The notes beneath the pieces are model-generated. The model was not told the origin of the DNA. It saw only the letters and a program-made list of their open reading frames with translations, and ran no database searches. Positions 8,854-18,127 of a DNA stretch of 64,000 nt are shown piece after piece. A program made the translations under genes and the position numbers. The stretch's first letter is position 1, and every line of letters begins with the position of its first letter. Source of the DNA: Bradyrhizobium sp. 170 (GTDB lineage Bacteria; Pseudomonadota; Alphaproteobacteria; Rhizobiales; Xanthobacteraceae); NCBI RefSeq assembly GCF_023101085.1, contig NZ_CP064703.1, forward strand, positions 2,604,001 to 2,668,000, read 5' to 3'.

Positions 8854-9699
8854 TCACTTCTTCACCGTCTTCGCCGGAGCCTTGGCCGGCGCTTGCGGCT
8901 TCTTCGCCGGCTTGGCGTTGTCGACGGCTGAATTGATGTCCTCGATCAGCTTGGTGACGCGGGCGGCGTTGCTGCCGAGGTCACTCTCGAAATAGCGCGA
9001 GGAGGAGCGGATATCGACGCGCGATTCCTCGCCGTCGGGCGTGATGCGGATCGAGATGTCCTCGCGAAATCCCATGATCGGCGTCCGCGCCACCGCCTCG
9101 ATGCGGCCGATGCGGCGCGGCGGCTGCGGCGGCCGCTCGTCGATCACGAGCCATTTGCGCTTGGCGATCAGCGCCAGCGTCACCTCATAGGCCCGCTGCG
9201 GCGGGACTTCGAGCTCCACCGTCTCGATATCGGGATAAGCGATCCGCTGCTGTTCGGCCGAATAGAGCCCGGCATAGACCGCGGAGTTGGCGCCTTCGCC
9301 GCTGCGTAAGCGCGCCAGCGCCTCGAAGCGCGGCGGATCGATCGGATCGGTGGTGATGTCGTGGATCGGCGGCAGCTTGCGGTATTGCAAAGCGAGGTAG
9401 GCCGGGTAGGCCAGCAGAATGGTACTGATCAGGAACGCCAGCAGGATCCGGCCCATGCCGCGCGACCCGTTCTGCCAGATCGCGGCAAAGGCGGCGAGGC
9501 CGACCAGGATCGAAAGCACGGCGCAACCGAGCGCGCCGAAGAAGGTCGCCAGCGCCGGCTTCATCTCCAGGAAGCCGAAGCGGACGATGAGGATCGAGAC
9601 CACCACCGCGACCACGGCAAAGATGGCGAGGTTGCGCGACCAGGTGGCGAGGCTGGACACGGGCTCCGACTGGTAGGGAGCGGAAAACCTTCGGGCCAT
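8854..9699 (-). CDS. DUF1499 family membrane protein
   Basis: A 281-aa protein. Three hydrophobic helices occupy about residues 20-42, 48-72 and 80-104. A soluble domain follows with YPDIETVELEVPP, AYEVTLALIAKRKW, RIEAVARTPIMGFREDISIRI (broken here for length) and SRSSSRYFESDLGSNA-like segments, typical of DUF1499. The C-terminal tail is rich in Lys, Pro and Ala. DUF1499 proteins have no defined activity; some occur with lipid or envelope genes. No operon partner is visible. Confidence 0.75.
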   Translation of the reverse strand: MARRFSAPYQSEPVSSLATWSRNLAIFAVVAVVVSILIVRFGFLEMKPALATFFGALGCAVLSILVGLAAFAAIWQNGSRGMGRILLAFLISTILLAYPAYLALQYRKLPPIHDITTDPIDPPRFEALARLRSGEGANSAVYAGLYSAEQQRIAYPDIETVELEVPPQRAYEVTLALIAKRKWLVIDERPPQPPRRIGRIEAVARTPIMGFREDISIRITPDGEESRVDIRSSSRYFESDLGSNAARVTKLIEDINSAVDNAKPAKKPQAPAKAPAKTVKK

Positions 9700-10280
9700 C
9701 GGTTAAATCTGCCGGGTTGGAGCCTGTCGGGCCGGCGGGCGGGCCGGGCTGCAAACTCGCAGCTTGAGACCACGGCGGGGCGCGAATTTCAAGGTTTGCG
9801 CGGTACTAAAGCCTTTTTCGGTTCTGATTAAATCAGAACCGGGGTTCTGGATTCTTGTTTGACGCGCTTTCTTCACGCGAACCGGTATCCACCCCGGATC
9901 AACCGGGGCAGGCTTTCGCTCGAAAACGCTATTAACCCGGCGATGGGCTGATGGCAGCAACCCTGCCGGGTTAACTATCCCTGTAAATTGATTATTAGTT
10001 GTATATTGAAGTTGGTCCAACTTTCGTCTACCTCTCGCCGCTGGGTTGTCGTATTTGCCGCAACACGGGACTGTCCTGCACGGGACACGGCGTGCCGCAA
10101 CCACGAGGGAAACGGCGGGTGAAAGCCGGAAGCGCTGCAGGATGATCTCAACTTCCGGTTCTTGTTGCCGGCGGAGCCGCAAGAGCGCGGTTGCGCTTCA
10201 CCGGAATTAAAGGGATCATACGGCGTAATCGGCATACGTCCGCGGGGTGGCGGAAAGCCCCATCAGGGCGAGTGTTCAGT
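9700..10280. other. Intergenic stretch with dispersed repeat family G
   Basis: No convincing gene. Positions 9820-9840 are a perfect palindrome, GGTTCTGATTAAATCAGAACC, read here as GGTTCTGATT and its complement around a central A. The following ~95 bases (GGTTCTGGATTC..., then ACGCGAACCGGTATCC and CGCTCGAAAACGCT) resemble degenerate pieces at 16936-16985, 36168-36240 and 57736-57860. The part from 9960 to 10060 is AT-rich and may contain the promoter of the gene at 10281. Minus-strand open frames here look like shadows. Confidence 0.5.
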
Positions 10281-11549
10281 ATGAGTGATGCAAAGCACGA
10301 ACGAAATGTCGGTCCGAACGATCCGGAATACTATGCGCCGCGCGAGATGAGGGAGCGGCCGGCCAGCGAGCAGCCGAGCCCGACGCTCATGCCGAACGAT
10401 GGGTGGCGTCCGCGAATGCCGACGGAGGGACCGTCCTTGCAACCATTTGGCAAGCCTCCACGCCGCCAGGATTCCGAAATGTTCACCAAAGCCGTGGCGC
10501 AGGCCATGCAGGAGGCGAGGGACGTGGCGCCGGTCGAAGCGCCGTCCGTGCTCCGCGACCTGTCGGGTCGGCGCGCGCTGCTTCAGCAGGTTATCCGCTT
10601 CTCGATCGCGGTGGCGATTGCGGCGAGCATCGCGACGCTTCTCGTGATGGCCATTCCGTCTTCGCAGCGCCCCGCCGGCCAGGACAACGCGTCGCTTTCG
10701 GCCGCCTGGCAGTCGGTGAAATCCTCGGTTACCCCGGCGCCGCAGCCGGCGCCGCCAGCGAAGCGCACGGCGACCCTGGCCGTGCAGGACGGCAGCGGCT
10801 TCACCAACGATCCCGTGCCGCTCGGAATTCACGTCGGCGCGCCGCCGCCCGGCGCGTTCGTATCCATCAACGGACTGACTGCCGGCGCACGGCTGACATC
10901 CGGCAAGCGTAGCGGTGCCAGCGAGTGGCGCGTGCCGGCGACGGAGATCTCCGGCGTTTCGGTCATTCCGCCTGAAGGATTCACCGGCCAGATGCTGGTC
11001 ACGGCGGAATTGCGTGACGGTAACGGCGTGGCTCTCACCGGCACCTCCACGCGGCTGACCTGGCAGGCAGCAGCGCCAAGCCTTGCCACGGTAGCGCAGC
11101 CGCCAAGGATCGCCGTGGCGCCGCCGCCAATGTCCGTGGCGCCGCCGGTGGCCGTGCCGCCGCCAGTTGTCGTGCCGCCGCCGGTCGCCGTCGCACCGCC
11201 AGTCGCCGTGGCCACGGCCGCGCCGTCGGCGATGCTGACCCCGCCGCAGGCGGAGGTCGTGCGCAGCCTCGATCCGAGGGAAATCGCTGCCCTGATCAAG
11301 CGCGGACAGGATCTGCTCGCCGGCGGCGACGTCCAGTCGGCGCGGCTGTTGCTGATGCGCGGCGCCGAGGCGCGGGATGCGCGGTCGGCCTTGCTCGTCG
11401 GCACGACCTATGATCCGGCGCTGCTCAGGCAGATCGGCGCTGACGGGCTGGCGGACATCACGCAGGCCCGCACGTGGTATCAGCGGGCAAAGGAATGGGG
11501 CGAACCCGACGCGCAGCGCAAGCTGGAAGCGCTGGCGCTCTCGCGCTGA
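10281..11549 (+). CDS. Proline-rich single-pass membrane protein of unknown function
   Basis: A 422-aa protein from the ATG at 10281. It has a hydrophilic N-terminal cytoplasmic part, one transmembrane helix near residues 120-145 (FSIAVAIAASIATLLVMAIP), a beta-rich region, then a low-complexity segment of alternating Val, Ala and Pro. The C-terminus (SARLLLMRGAEARDARSALL, then ARTWYQRAKEWG and A..KLEAL) resembles a single Sel1/TPR-like repeat. Proteins of this layout are common in bradyrhizobia but I know no function. The upstream in-frame extension from 10191 has no start signal. Confidence 0.7.
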   Translation: MSDAKHERNVGPNDPEYYAPREMRERPASEQPSPTLMPNDGWRPRMPTEGPSLQPFGKPPRRQDSEMFTKAVAQAMQEARDVAPVEAPSVLRDLSGRRALLQQVIRFSIAVAIAASIATLLVMAIPSSQRPAGQDNASLSAAWQSVKSSVTPAPQPAPPAKRTATLAVQDGSGFTNDPVPLGIHVGAPPPGAFVSINGLTAGARLTSGKRSGASEWRVPATEISGVSVIPPEGFTGQMLVTAELRDGNGVALTGTSTRLTWQAAAPSLATVAQPPRIAVAPPPMSVAPPVAVPPPVVVPPPVAVAPPVAVATAAPSAMLTPPQAEVVRSLDPREIAALIKRGQDLLAGGDVQSARLLLMRGAEARDARSALLVGTTYDPALLRQIGADGLADITQARTWYQRAKEWGEPDAQRKLEALALSR

Positions 11550-11670
11550 TTTCGACGCGGCGCGTCGCACGCGCCCGTCGACTGCACCGGAGCTTCCCGA
11601 TCATGTGAGCCCGGCGGAGGCCAACCTCCGCTACGTGCGGGCCTAACCGCAAACGCGGTGCTGCTCGCTG

Positions 11671-12567
11671 TCACCGCGCATCATCCAACTGCGAGATCAT
11701 GAACTCGGTGAAGGCCTTGACGCGTGGCGCGCGGTGGCGGCCGGGCACCGTCACGACATGGATCGGAAACGGCTCGCTCAGGTGGGTATCCTCCAGCAGC
11801 GAAACGAGCGTGCCCTCCTGTAAACCGCGCGCGACCACGAAGTCTGCCAATCTCACGATGCCCAGCCCCGCTACCGCAGCGTCGAGCAGCAGGTCGGCAT
11901 TGTCGCTTGCAAAGCTGCCTGAGATGGCGAGCCGGTTGATGCCTTCATCGGTGTGGAACGGCCATTGACTGAATTGCGCAAAGCCGGTCGGCGTCAGGCA
12001 ATTGTGCTGCAACAGATCGGCGGGTACGCGCGGCGAGCCGTGCTTTTTCAGATAGCGCGGGCTGGCGCAGATCAGGCGTCTGGCGTCAGCGATCTTGCGC
12101 GCCACCAGGGTTGAGTCGCCAAGCCATCCGGAGCGGATGGCCACATCTACCTGCTCGGCGACAAGATCGATTTGCCGGTCCGAGACGAGAAGCTCGACGG
12201 TGATGTCAGGATAGCGGGCAAGGAACAGCGGAAGCGCGGGACCGAGTATCTGTTTGGCATAGGTCGTTGCGACACTGATCCTCAGATGGCCGCGCGGAGC
12301 CTGGCTTGCCGCCGTGATCTCGGCTTCCGCGGCCTCGATCGACGCCAGTATTTCCCGGCTCCGCGCGACGAAAAGCTCCCCTTCGGCGGTCAAAACCAGG
12401 CGGCGCGTGGTGCGCGTCAGCAGGCGAACGCCGAGCCGGTTCTCAATGCGGGTCACGAGCTTGGAGAGCGCGGACGGCGTCAGCCCCAGGTCGCCTGCCG
12501 CCGCGGCGAAACTGCCGCGTTCGATCACGCGCACAAAGGCATTCATCTCGGCGGAGGCGTTATTCAT
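11671..12567 (-). CDS. LysR-family transcriptional regulator
   Basis: A 298-aa LysR regulator. The N-terminal winged helix-turn-helix covers about residues 4-65 (FVRVIERGSFAAAAGDLG, LTPSALSKLVTRIENRLGV). The effector domain from about 90 starts GHLRISVATTYAKQILGP. It belongs to the broad CrgA/YafC-like group. It is divergent from the small ORF at 12661, and the intervening region carries a TTTCA-N4-TGAAA dyad that could be its operator. The regulated gene is not known; no metabolic gene follows in the divergent direction. Confidence 0.9.
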   Translation of the reverse strand: MNNASAEMNAFVRVIERGSFAAAAGDLGLTPSALSKLVTRIENRLGVRLLTRTTRRLVLTAEGELFVARSREILASIEAAEAEITAASQAPRGHLRISVATTYAKQILGPALPLFLARYPDITVELLVSDRQIDLVAEQVDVAIRSGWLGDSTLVARKIADARRLICASPRYLKKHGSPRVPADLLQHNCLTPTGFAQFSQWPFHTDEGINRLAISGSFASDNADLLLDAAVAGLGIVRLADFVVARGLQEGTLVSLLEDTHLSEPFPIHVVTVPGRHRAPRVKAFTEFMISQLDDAR

Positions 12568-12596
12568 GAACCTGTTTCACGAATGAAATGAAACTA
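12562..12596. promoter_or_regulatory. Possible LysR operator in divergent intergenic region
   Basis: TTTCA-CGAA-TGAAA (12575-12588) forms a dyad nested in a wider ATTCATG...ATGAAAT arrangement directly before the LysR start codon. LysR proteins typically bind such interrupted dyads near their own promoter. No binding data; assignment is by position and symmetry. Confidence 0.35.
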
Positions 12597-12660
12597 TAGA
12601 GGATTATCAACTTTTGAAAAAGGAATAAAAACTGCTCCACCATTCATGGAGACCATGACG

Positions 12661-12900
12661 ATGTCAGCGGAAAAGAACTGGAGCGTCGATCGAAGGCGGC
12701 ATGGTGGCAGTGATGCTGTCCTGCGCCATCCCAATGGCAGCATTGATATCGGAGCTTACGCAGCGATCGCGCACCGTCAGCGGGCCACAGCCATAACGTC
12801 TTCGATGCTGTCAGCGGTTCGACTGATACGGGAGGCCTGGGCGGCTATCACCGCCCGCCGTCCTGACCAACAGGCCGCTGCTGGAAAACCCTGCGGCTGA
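12661..12900 (+). CDS. Small hypothetical protein
   Basis: A 79-aa ORF from the ATG at 12661, which has GGAGA eight bases upstream; two in-frame ATGs at 12646 and 12655 are less well placed. The protein contains NGSIDIGAYAAIAHRQRA followed by an amphipathic or weakly hydrophobic helix (ITSSMLSAVRLIREAWAAI). Short rhizobial proteins with an ID..AY/..A..R pattern look similar, but I cannot name a family. It is divergent from the LysR gene, which could make it the regulated gene. Confidence 0.45.
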   Translation: MSAEKNWSVDRRRHGGSDAVLRHPNGSIDIGAYAAIAHRQRATAITSSMLSAVRLIREAWAAITARRPDQQAAAGKPCG

Positions 12901-13025
12901 TGTCGAGAAGACGGAAAACGCCGAGAGATTTTCTCGGTGAAGCTGCCGAAAATACCAAACGTTCAGCCAGCCAACACCGGCGTGCGATCACTTCAAGCGT
13001 GATTCACGCCGGCGCTTCGATTGGC

Positions 13026-13051
13026 TGTCCCTCCCGGCGGGGGGAGGGACA
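13026..13051. terminator. Stem-loop downstream of the acyl-CoA ligase
   Basis: TGTCCCTCCC and GGGAGGGACA pair over 10 bp with a six-base loop. It lies 9 bp past the stop of the minus-strand ligase gene. There is no T-tract on the minus strand, so it would be a weak intrinsic terminator or an RNA 3'-end stabiliser. Confidence 0.4.
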
Positions 13052-13059
13052 GATCTGGT

Positions 13060-14688
13060 TCACGCCGCCGCGTTCGGGAAGCGGTAGCTCTTGAACTGGT
13101 CGCGCAGCGCGGTCTTCAGGATCTTGCCGGTCGCGGTGTGGGGAATGCCGTCGACGAAAGCGACGTCGTCGGGCATCCACCATTTGGCGATCTTGCCGTC
13201 CATGAATTTCAGGATGTCCTCGCGCGTCGCTTTCTCGCCGGCTTTGAGCTGGACGATCAGCAGCGGACGCTCGTCCCATTTGGGATGATAGACGCCGATC
13301 ACGGCGGCTTCCGCGACCGCGGGATGACCGACCGCGAGGTTCTCCAGATCGATCGACGAAATCCATTCGCCGCCGGACTTGATGACGTCCTTGGAGCGGT
13401 CGGTGATCCGCATATAGCCGTGCTGGTCGATGGTCGCGACGTCGCCGGTGTCGAAGAAGCCGTCGTCGTCGAGAATATCCGTATCGATCTTGAAATAGGC
13501 CTTGGCGACCGCCGGACCGGCTACCTTGAGGCGGCCGAAGGTCGTGCCGTCCCACGGCAGTTCCTTGTCGGCATCGTCGGTGATCTTCATCTCGACGCCG
13601 AACGGCGGATAGCCCTGGGTCTGCAGGATGTCGAGCCGCTCCTCGCCGGTGAGTTCGGCAAACGGCGGCTTCAGCGCGGCGACGGTGCCGATCGGGCTCA
13701 TCTCGGTCATGCCCCAGGCGTGGCGCACGCGAATGCCCATGTCGACGAACGACTTGATCATCGAGCGCGGCATCGCCGAGCCGCCGCACACCACGCTCTT
13801 CAGGTGGGGCAGCTTCAGATTGCCCGCCGCCATGTGGTTGAGCAGCATCAGCCACACGGTCGGCACGCCGGCGGTGTGGGTGACCTTCTCGGTGTCGAGA
13901 AGTTCATAGACCGAAGCGCCGTCGAGCTTGGCGCCCGGCATCACGAGCTTGGTGCCCATTGAAGGCGCGGAGAATGCGATGCCCCAGCTGTTGGCATGGA
14001 ACAACGGCACCACCGGCAGCATTGTCTCGGCGGCGCTGGTGCCGAGCGCGTCGACATTGTTGGCCATCAGCCCGTGCAGCACGTTGGATCGGTGCGAATA
14101 CAACACGCCCTTCGGATCGCCCGTGGTGCCCGAGGTGTAGCACATCGCGGCCGCGGTGTTTTCGTCAAAGTCCTTCCAGGCGAACTTGCCGTCGGCTTCC
14201 GCGATCCAGTCCTCATAGGCCACCGCGTTCTTCAGCGTGGTCTGTGGCATGTGGGCCTTGTCGGTCAGCACGATGTAGCGCTCGACGCTCGGCAGGTTGG
14301 CGGCGATCTTTTCCAGGATCGGCACGAAGGTGATATCGACCATCACCACGCGGTCCTGCGCGTGGTTGATGATCCAGGCGATCTGGTCGGGGAACAGCCG
14401 CGGATTGACGGTGTGGCAGATCGCGCCGATTCCCATGATGCCGTACCAGGCTTCGAGATGGCGCCAGGTATTCCAGGCGATGGTGGCGACGCGGTCACCG
14501 AGCTTGATGCCGTCGCGGTCCAGCCGTTGCGATACTTTCAGTGCGCGTGCATGAATTTCGGCGTAATTGGTGCGATGAATGGGGCCTTCGACCGACCGCG
14601 TGACGACCTCTTGGGTGCCGTGATACTTCGCCGCGTGTTCGATAATCCGATGGCACAGCAAAGGCCAGTCTTGCATCAATCCGAGCAT
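13060..14688 (-). CDS. Fatty-acyl-CoA synthetase (AMP-binding, AlkK-like)
   Basis: A 542-aa ANL-superfamily ligase. It activates a fatty or carboxylic acid as acyl-AMP and then acyl-CoA. The P-loop TSGTTGDPKG is at residues 185-194, followed by HAWGMTEMSPIG (motif II), GFFDTGDVATID and DRSKDVIKSGGEWIS (hinge), and a C-terminal GKILKTALRDQF with the catalytic lysine. The length and the early MQDWPLLCHRI match medium-chain AlkK-type enzymes. I use the ATG at 14688, preceded by GGGAAG; a GTG six bases upstream is possible. It is divergent from the extensin-like gene at 14775. Confidence 0.9.
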   Translation of the reverse strand: MLGLMQDWPLLCHRIIEHAAKYHGTQEVVTRSVEGPIHRTNYAEIHARALKVSQRLDRDGIKLGDRVATIAWNTWRHLEAWYGIMGIGAICHTVNPRLFPDQIAWIINHAQDRVVMVDITFVPILEKIAANLPSVERYIVLTDKAHMPQTTLKNAVAYEDWIAEADGKFAWKDFDENTAAAMCYTSGTTGDPKGVLYSHRSNVLHGLMANNVDALGTSAAETMLPVVPLFHANSWGIAFSAPSMGTKLVMPGAKLDGASVYELLDTEKVTHTAGVPTVWLMLLNHMAAGNLKLPHLKSVVCGGSAMPRSMIKSFVDMGIRVRHAWGMTEMSPIGTVAALKPPFAELTGEERLDILQTQGYPPFGVEMKITDDADKELPWDGTTFGRLKVAGPAVAKAYFKIDTDILDDDGFFDTGDVATIDQHGYMRITDRSKDVIKSGGEWISSIDLENLAVGHPAVAEAAVIGVYHPKWDERPLLIVQLKAGEKATREDILKFMDGKIAKWWMPDDVAFVDGIPHTATGKILKTALRDQFKSYRFPNAAA

Positions 14689-14774
14689 ACGCACTTCCCT
14701 CCGATGGTTTTGTTCGTTGCCGCACGATCCGCCGACTGTACGGGCGGATCGCGGGGTGGGTTCATGGAATTGAC

Positions 14775-15902
14775 ATGAACTTTACCGCGCAGAACGCAAG
14801 CCGAAAATGGGCTTATGACGCCTTTCGCCGCATTGGAGCGGCAATGGTTACCGTTGCCGTCGCGGCGATCCTGATTGGCATGCCAGTCGAGCCGGCCTGG
14901 GCGGCGAAGCGGTCTCGCACCGCGCCGTGGGACGATTTGTTCAGGCATTTATCGCCAAAGCCCCGGGCAACGGCGCGCCGCGCGGCGGCGTCGGTGCCGC
15001 TGCCGAAGCCGCGCCCGCCTGAGGCCCCTTCGGCCGAGCGCGACAAGCCGGACAAGGAGCAGCAGGCGTCTCCCCCGAACGGCAAGCCCGGCGAGCAGGC
15101 CGCGCCGCCGCCCACGCCACAGCCCTCAGCCTGCCGGCTGGCGCTGACGGACGAAGTTGCCATTGCGCCCAGTATCCCCGACATCAAGGGTGCCGGCGGC
15201 TGCGGGGGCGAAGATCTGGTGCGGCTGGAGGCAATCGTGCTGCCGGACAAGCGGCGGGTTTCAGTGAAGCCGGCGGCGATCCTGCGCTGTCCCATGGCGT
15301 CTGCGCTGGCCGAGTGGATCCGCAGCGATATCGCGCCGCTGGCGGAGCGCCTCGGCAGCTCCGTCTCCGATCTCGACAATTTCGACTCGTTCGAGTGCCG
15401 CGGCCGCAACCGCATCGTCGGCGCCAAGCTCTCCGAGCATGGCCGCGCCAATGCGCTCGACGTTCGCGCCTTCAAGTTCGCCGACGGCAGCTTGATCTCG
15501 CTGACCGACCGCACCGTGCCGCGGGGATTGCGCGAGAGTGTGCTGCATTCCGCCTGCAAGCGGTTCTCGACCGTGCTTGGCCCGGGCTCGGACTGGTACC
15601 ACGAGGACCATATCCACCTCGACCTGATGGAACGGCGCGGCAATTACCGGATCTGCCAGTGGGACGTGTGGGACCCGCTGCCGCAGAAAGCGCCGCTATT
15701 GCCGGCCGAGCGGCCGGACGAAGCGCCGCCGCGCGAGGTCGCCGCCAAGCCGGACGACGCCAAGTCTGATGCGAAGTCCGATGCGAAGCCTGAAGCCAAG
15801 CCGGACGCTGAGAAATCGGATGCCGAGAAACCGGATGAGGCCGAGCCGCCGCGCGAGGAGAAGCCTGCAAAGAAAAAGCGCCGGCAAAACCGGCGCTCTT
15901 GA
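14775..15902 (+). CDS. Extensin-like C-terminal domain protein
   Basis: A 375-aa exported protein. The N-terminus (residues 20-45) is a hydrophobic signal or anchor ending AWAAK. A proline/lysine-rich linker (70-120) leads into the extensin-like C-terminal domain (about 120-300), with conserved cysteines, EHGRANALDVRAF (H222, D229) and WYHEDHIHLDL (H279, H281). This His/Asp pattern resembles LAS/M15 metallopeptidases, suggesting a peptidoglycan-active enzyme, though the family is uncharacterised. The last 70 residues are a low-complexity Asp/Lys/Pro/Ala tail with DAKSD-type repeats. The 3' end overlaps a terminator hairpin shared with the convergent L,D-transpeptidase. Confidence 0.8.
   Translation: MNFTAQNASRKWAYDAFRRIGAAMVTVAVAAILIGMPVEPAWAAKRSRTAPWDDLFRHLSPKPRATARRAAASVPLPKPRPPEAPSAERDKPDKEQQASPPNGKPGEQAAPPPTPQPSACRLALTDEVAIAPSIPDIKGAGGCGGEDLVRLEAIVLPDKRRVSVKPAAILRCPMASALAEWIRSDIAPLAERLGSSVSDLDNFDSFECRGRNRIVGAKLSEHGRANALDVRAFKFADGSLISLTDRTVPRGLRESVLHSACKRFSTVLGPGSDWYHEDHIHLDLMERRGNYRICQWDVWDPLPQKAPLLPAERPDEAPPREVAAKPDDAKSDAKSDAKPEAKPDAEKSDAEKPDEAEPPREEKPAKKKRRQNRRS
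15877..15897. terminator. Bidirectional intrinsic terminator between extensin-like and L,D-transpeptidase genes
   Basis: AGCGCCGG and CCGGCGCT pair around a CAAAA loop. On the minus strand the stem is followed by a T-rich run (TTTTTCTTT), which makes a good rho-independent terminator for the transpeptidase; on the plus strand the tail is only CTT. The hairpin is inside the last codons of the extensin-like gene. Confidence 0.65.
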
Positions 15903-15930
15903 TCGTCGACTGCTATGTAACCGGCGTCGG

Positions 15931-16620
15931 TTACTGGGGCATCGGGCCGCTGCCGCCGCCGCCCTGCAGCGCCATCTTGGAATTGTACGGCGAGTCGCCC
16001 TGCTTGGGTTCGAGCACGACGACGACCGTACCCTGCTTCACCCGGCTGTAGAGGTCGATGACGTCCTCGTTGGTCATGCGGATGCAGCCCGAAGAGATCG
16101 AGGCGCCGATATATTCCGGCTGGTTGGTGCCGTGGATGCGGAACAGGGTGTCCTTGTTGCCCTGATAGAGATAGAGCGCGCGGGCACCGAGCGGATTGTC
16201 GACCCCGCCGGGTACCGAGGCTGGCAGGCCTTCGATGCGCTTGTGAATGTCGGCGGTCGGCGTCCATTTCGGCCATTCGGCCATGTTACCGACTTTGGCG
16301 ATGCCGGAGAATGCGAGGGCTTCCTCGCCGACGGTGACGCCATACCGGATCGCCTTGCCGCCGTCCTGAACCAGATAGAGATAGTGGTTATCGGAATCGA
16401 CAACGATGGTCCCGGCCAGTTCCTTGCGGTGATAGTCGACAATGGCGCGGCGGAACGGCTCTGCCGGCTTAACCGCGGCGTAGCGCGCCTTGGCGAGCTG
16501 GGCCTTGTCGTTCGGCTTGAGGGTGGCTTCAGGAGCAGCCTGATAGGTGGTTGCCGGCATACAGCCGGACAATGCAAGGCCGGCGGCGATCAACCCCAGG
16601 GTTACTTTCAGCGACGACAT
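15931..16620 (-). CDS. L,D-transpeptidase lipoprotein (YkuD domain)
   Basis: A 229-aa lipoprotein. From the ATG at 16620 the signal MSSLKVTLGLIAAGLALSGC ends in a lipobox with the lipidated Cys20. The YkuD catalytic domain spans about 70-205 and contains FRIHGTNQP (H163) and SSGCIRM with the nucleophile C179. Enzymes of this type form 3-3 cross-links in peptidoglycan or attach proteins to it; L,D-cross-links are abundant in Rhizobiales. It is convergent with another putative wall-active gene. The longer frame to 16716 has no support. A glycine-rich stretch ends the protein. Confidence 0.92.
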   Translation of the reverse strand: MSSLKVTLGLIAAGLALSGCMPATTYQAAPEATLKPNDKAQLAKARYAAVKPAEPFRRAIVDYHRKELAGTIVVDSDNHYLYLVQDGGKAIRYGVTVGEEALAFSGIAKVGNMAEWPKWTPTADIHKRIEGLPASVPGGVDNPLGARALYLYQGNKDTLFRIHGTNQPEYIGASISSGCIRMTNEDVIDLYSRVKQGTVVVVLEPKQGDSPYNSKMALQGGGGSGPMPQ

Positions 16621-17020
16621 GGTACACTTCCAATCGAAAGTCTGGCGTTCGCGGCAACAATGTTGCGCCAAAAACGCGACGATTCCATTAATCCCAGTAT
16701 CCGCAAAAACCGGCATTTATGCCAGCATTTGCGCGTCTGTTCGGCGCTGCGGAAGGCTAGCTGTGGCTTTTATGCCGCAAAATTTGCGAGTTCCTGTTGA
16801 TTTCTGGGCAGGGGTGGCGTGGGGCCAAATCACGGCCGCGTCGGCGCCGCCTCGCTGCCACAAATGTGGATCGGCGGTTAATGCGCCGGTCATGAAGCGC
16901 TTGCCAGAATCGGGTTTAGTGCCGCTGGGTGCTCGTAGCGTTTTCAAGCGAAATGGGTACCGGTTCTCATCAAGAAAGCGCGTCTAGACGAGAGACTGCC
17001 GCCCCGTTCCGGAGTTGCCT
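16621..17020. other. Intergenic stretch, partial family G repeat
   Basis: No gene seen. Positions 16936-16985 (GCGTTTTCAAGCGAAATGG, then GTACCGGTTCTC and AAGAAAGCGCGTC) look like an inverted, decayed piece of the repeat at 9840-9935. The ribosome-binding site for corA (GGAG at 17011-17014) closes the region. Confidence 0.45.
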
Positions 17021-17998
17021 ATGTTTTCGGTGTTTGTTCCCTCCGAATCCTCCCTGAAGAAGCTCGCCGCCACGGATCCGGCGGCGTTGCCGGACAACGC
17101 GGTCTGGATCGACCTGTTGAATCCAACGCTGGAGGAGGACCGCGCGGTCGAGCGGCTGGCCGGGATCGCGATACCGACCCGGGAGGACATGCAGGAAATC
17201 GAGATTTCCAGCCGGCTCTATATCGAGAACGCCGCCCGCTACATGACGGCGACGCTGATGTGCCAATCCGACACCGATATGCCGAAAACGACGGCCGTCA
17301 CCTTCATCCTCGCCGGTCACCGCCTGGTCACGGTGCGCTACGACGAGCCGAAGCCGTTTGCCCTCGTCGAGCACAAGCTGGCCCGCTCCTGCATGCCCGG
17401 GATCTCGGGCGAAATGGTGCTGATGGAACTGCTGGACGCGGTGATCGATCGCTGCGCCGACATTCTGGAGCGCGCGGGCGCCGAGGTCGACCAGGTCTCC
17501 CACGACATCTTCGAGCCCGAAAGCGCGCGCCATGGCCAGGCCAAGCGATATTCCCAGATCCTGATCGCGATCGGGCGGAAGGGGGATCTGGTCTCGAAGA
17601 TCCGGGAGAGCCTGGTCTCGATCGGCCGGGTCGTGACCTTCCTGTCGGCGGTGGTGGAAGGCGCCAAATGGTCCAAGGACATGCGCGAGCAGCTCAAGAC
17701 CATGCAGCGCGACGTCGTCTCGCTGACCGACCATTCGTCCTATCTCTCCAACAAGATCACCTTCACGCTCGACGCCATGCTCGGCGTCGTCAATCTCGAG
17801 CAGAACAACATCATCAAGTTGTTCTCGGTGATGGCGGTCGTCCTGATGCCGCCGACGCTGATCGCCTCGATCTACGGCATGAACTTCAAGGCGATGCCGG
17901 AACTCGAATGGGCGCACGGCTATCCGATGGCGCTCGTCATGATGCTCATGGCAGCCGTGCTGCCGTACTTCCTGTTCAGGTGGAAGAAGTGGCTTTAG
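17021..17998 (+). CDS. corA: CorA-type magnesium/divalent cation transporter
   Basis: A 325-aa CorA-family channel of the inner membrane. The N-terminal two-thirds is the soluble funnel domain. The long pore helix leads to the signature IYGMNF (GMN at 286-288) and a second transmembrane helix, ending in the basic tail RWKKWL. The conserved loop PELEWAHGYP matches the family's periplasmic MPEL/F segment. The ATG at 17021 is preceded by GGAG at a six-base spacing, so I prefer it to the TTG at 17015. No Mg-sensing leader is visible. Confidence 0.93.
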   Translation: MFSVFVPSESSLKKLAATDPAALPDNAVWIDLLNPTLEEDRAVERLAGIAIPTREDMQEIEISSRLYIENAARYMTATLMCQSDTDMPKTTAVTFILAGHRLVTVRYDEPKPFALVEHKLARSCMPGISGEMVLMELLDAVIDRCADILERAGAEVDQVSHDIFEPESARHGQAKRYSQILIAIGRKGDLVSKIRESLVSIGRVVTFLSAVVEGAKWSKDMREQLKTMQRDVVSLTDHSSYLSNKITFTLDAMLGVVNLEQNNIIKLFSVMAVVLMPPTLIASIYGMNFKAMPELEWAHGYPMALVMMLMAAVLPYFLFRWKKWL

Positions 17999-18043
17999 TG
18001 CGGCGGTTCCCTGCGGTTCCACACCTGCGAAGACGGACTCAAT

Positions 18044-18069
18044 TCCACCGCTAAAATTTGAGCGGTGGA
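18044..18069. terminator. Stem-loop downstream of corA
   Basis: TCCACCGCT pairs with AGCGGTGGA (9 bp) around AAAATTTG, 45 bp after the corA stop. No T-tract follows, so it may act as a transcript-end stabiliser rather than a classical terminator. Confidence 0.4.
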
Positions 18070-18127
18070 CTGAACGAATGATCGAAACTTGTCTGCGATA
18101 ACGTGTCTCTCAGGCCGCGAGGATCCC

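Noticed and set aside
9703..10182. 159-codon minus-strand frame in the intergenic region
   Set aside because: Runs through the dispersed repeat and palindrome and lacks a credible start.
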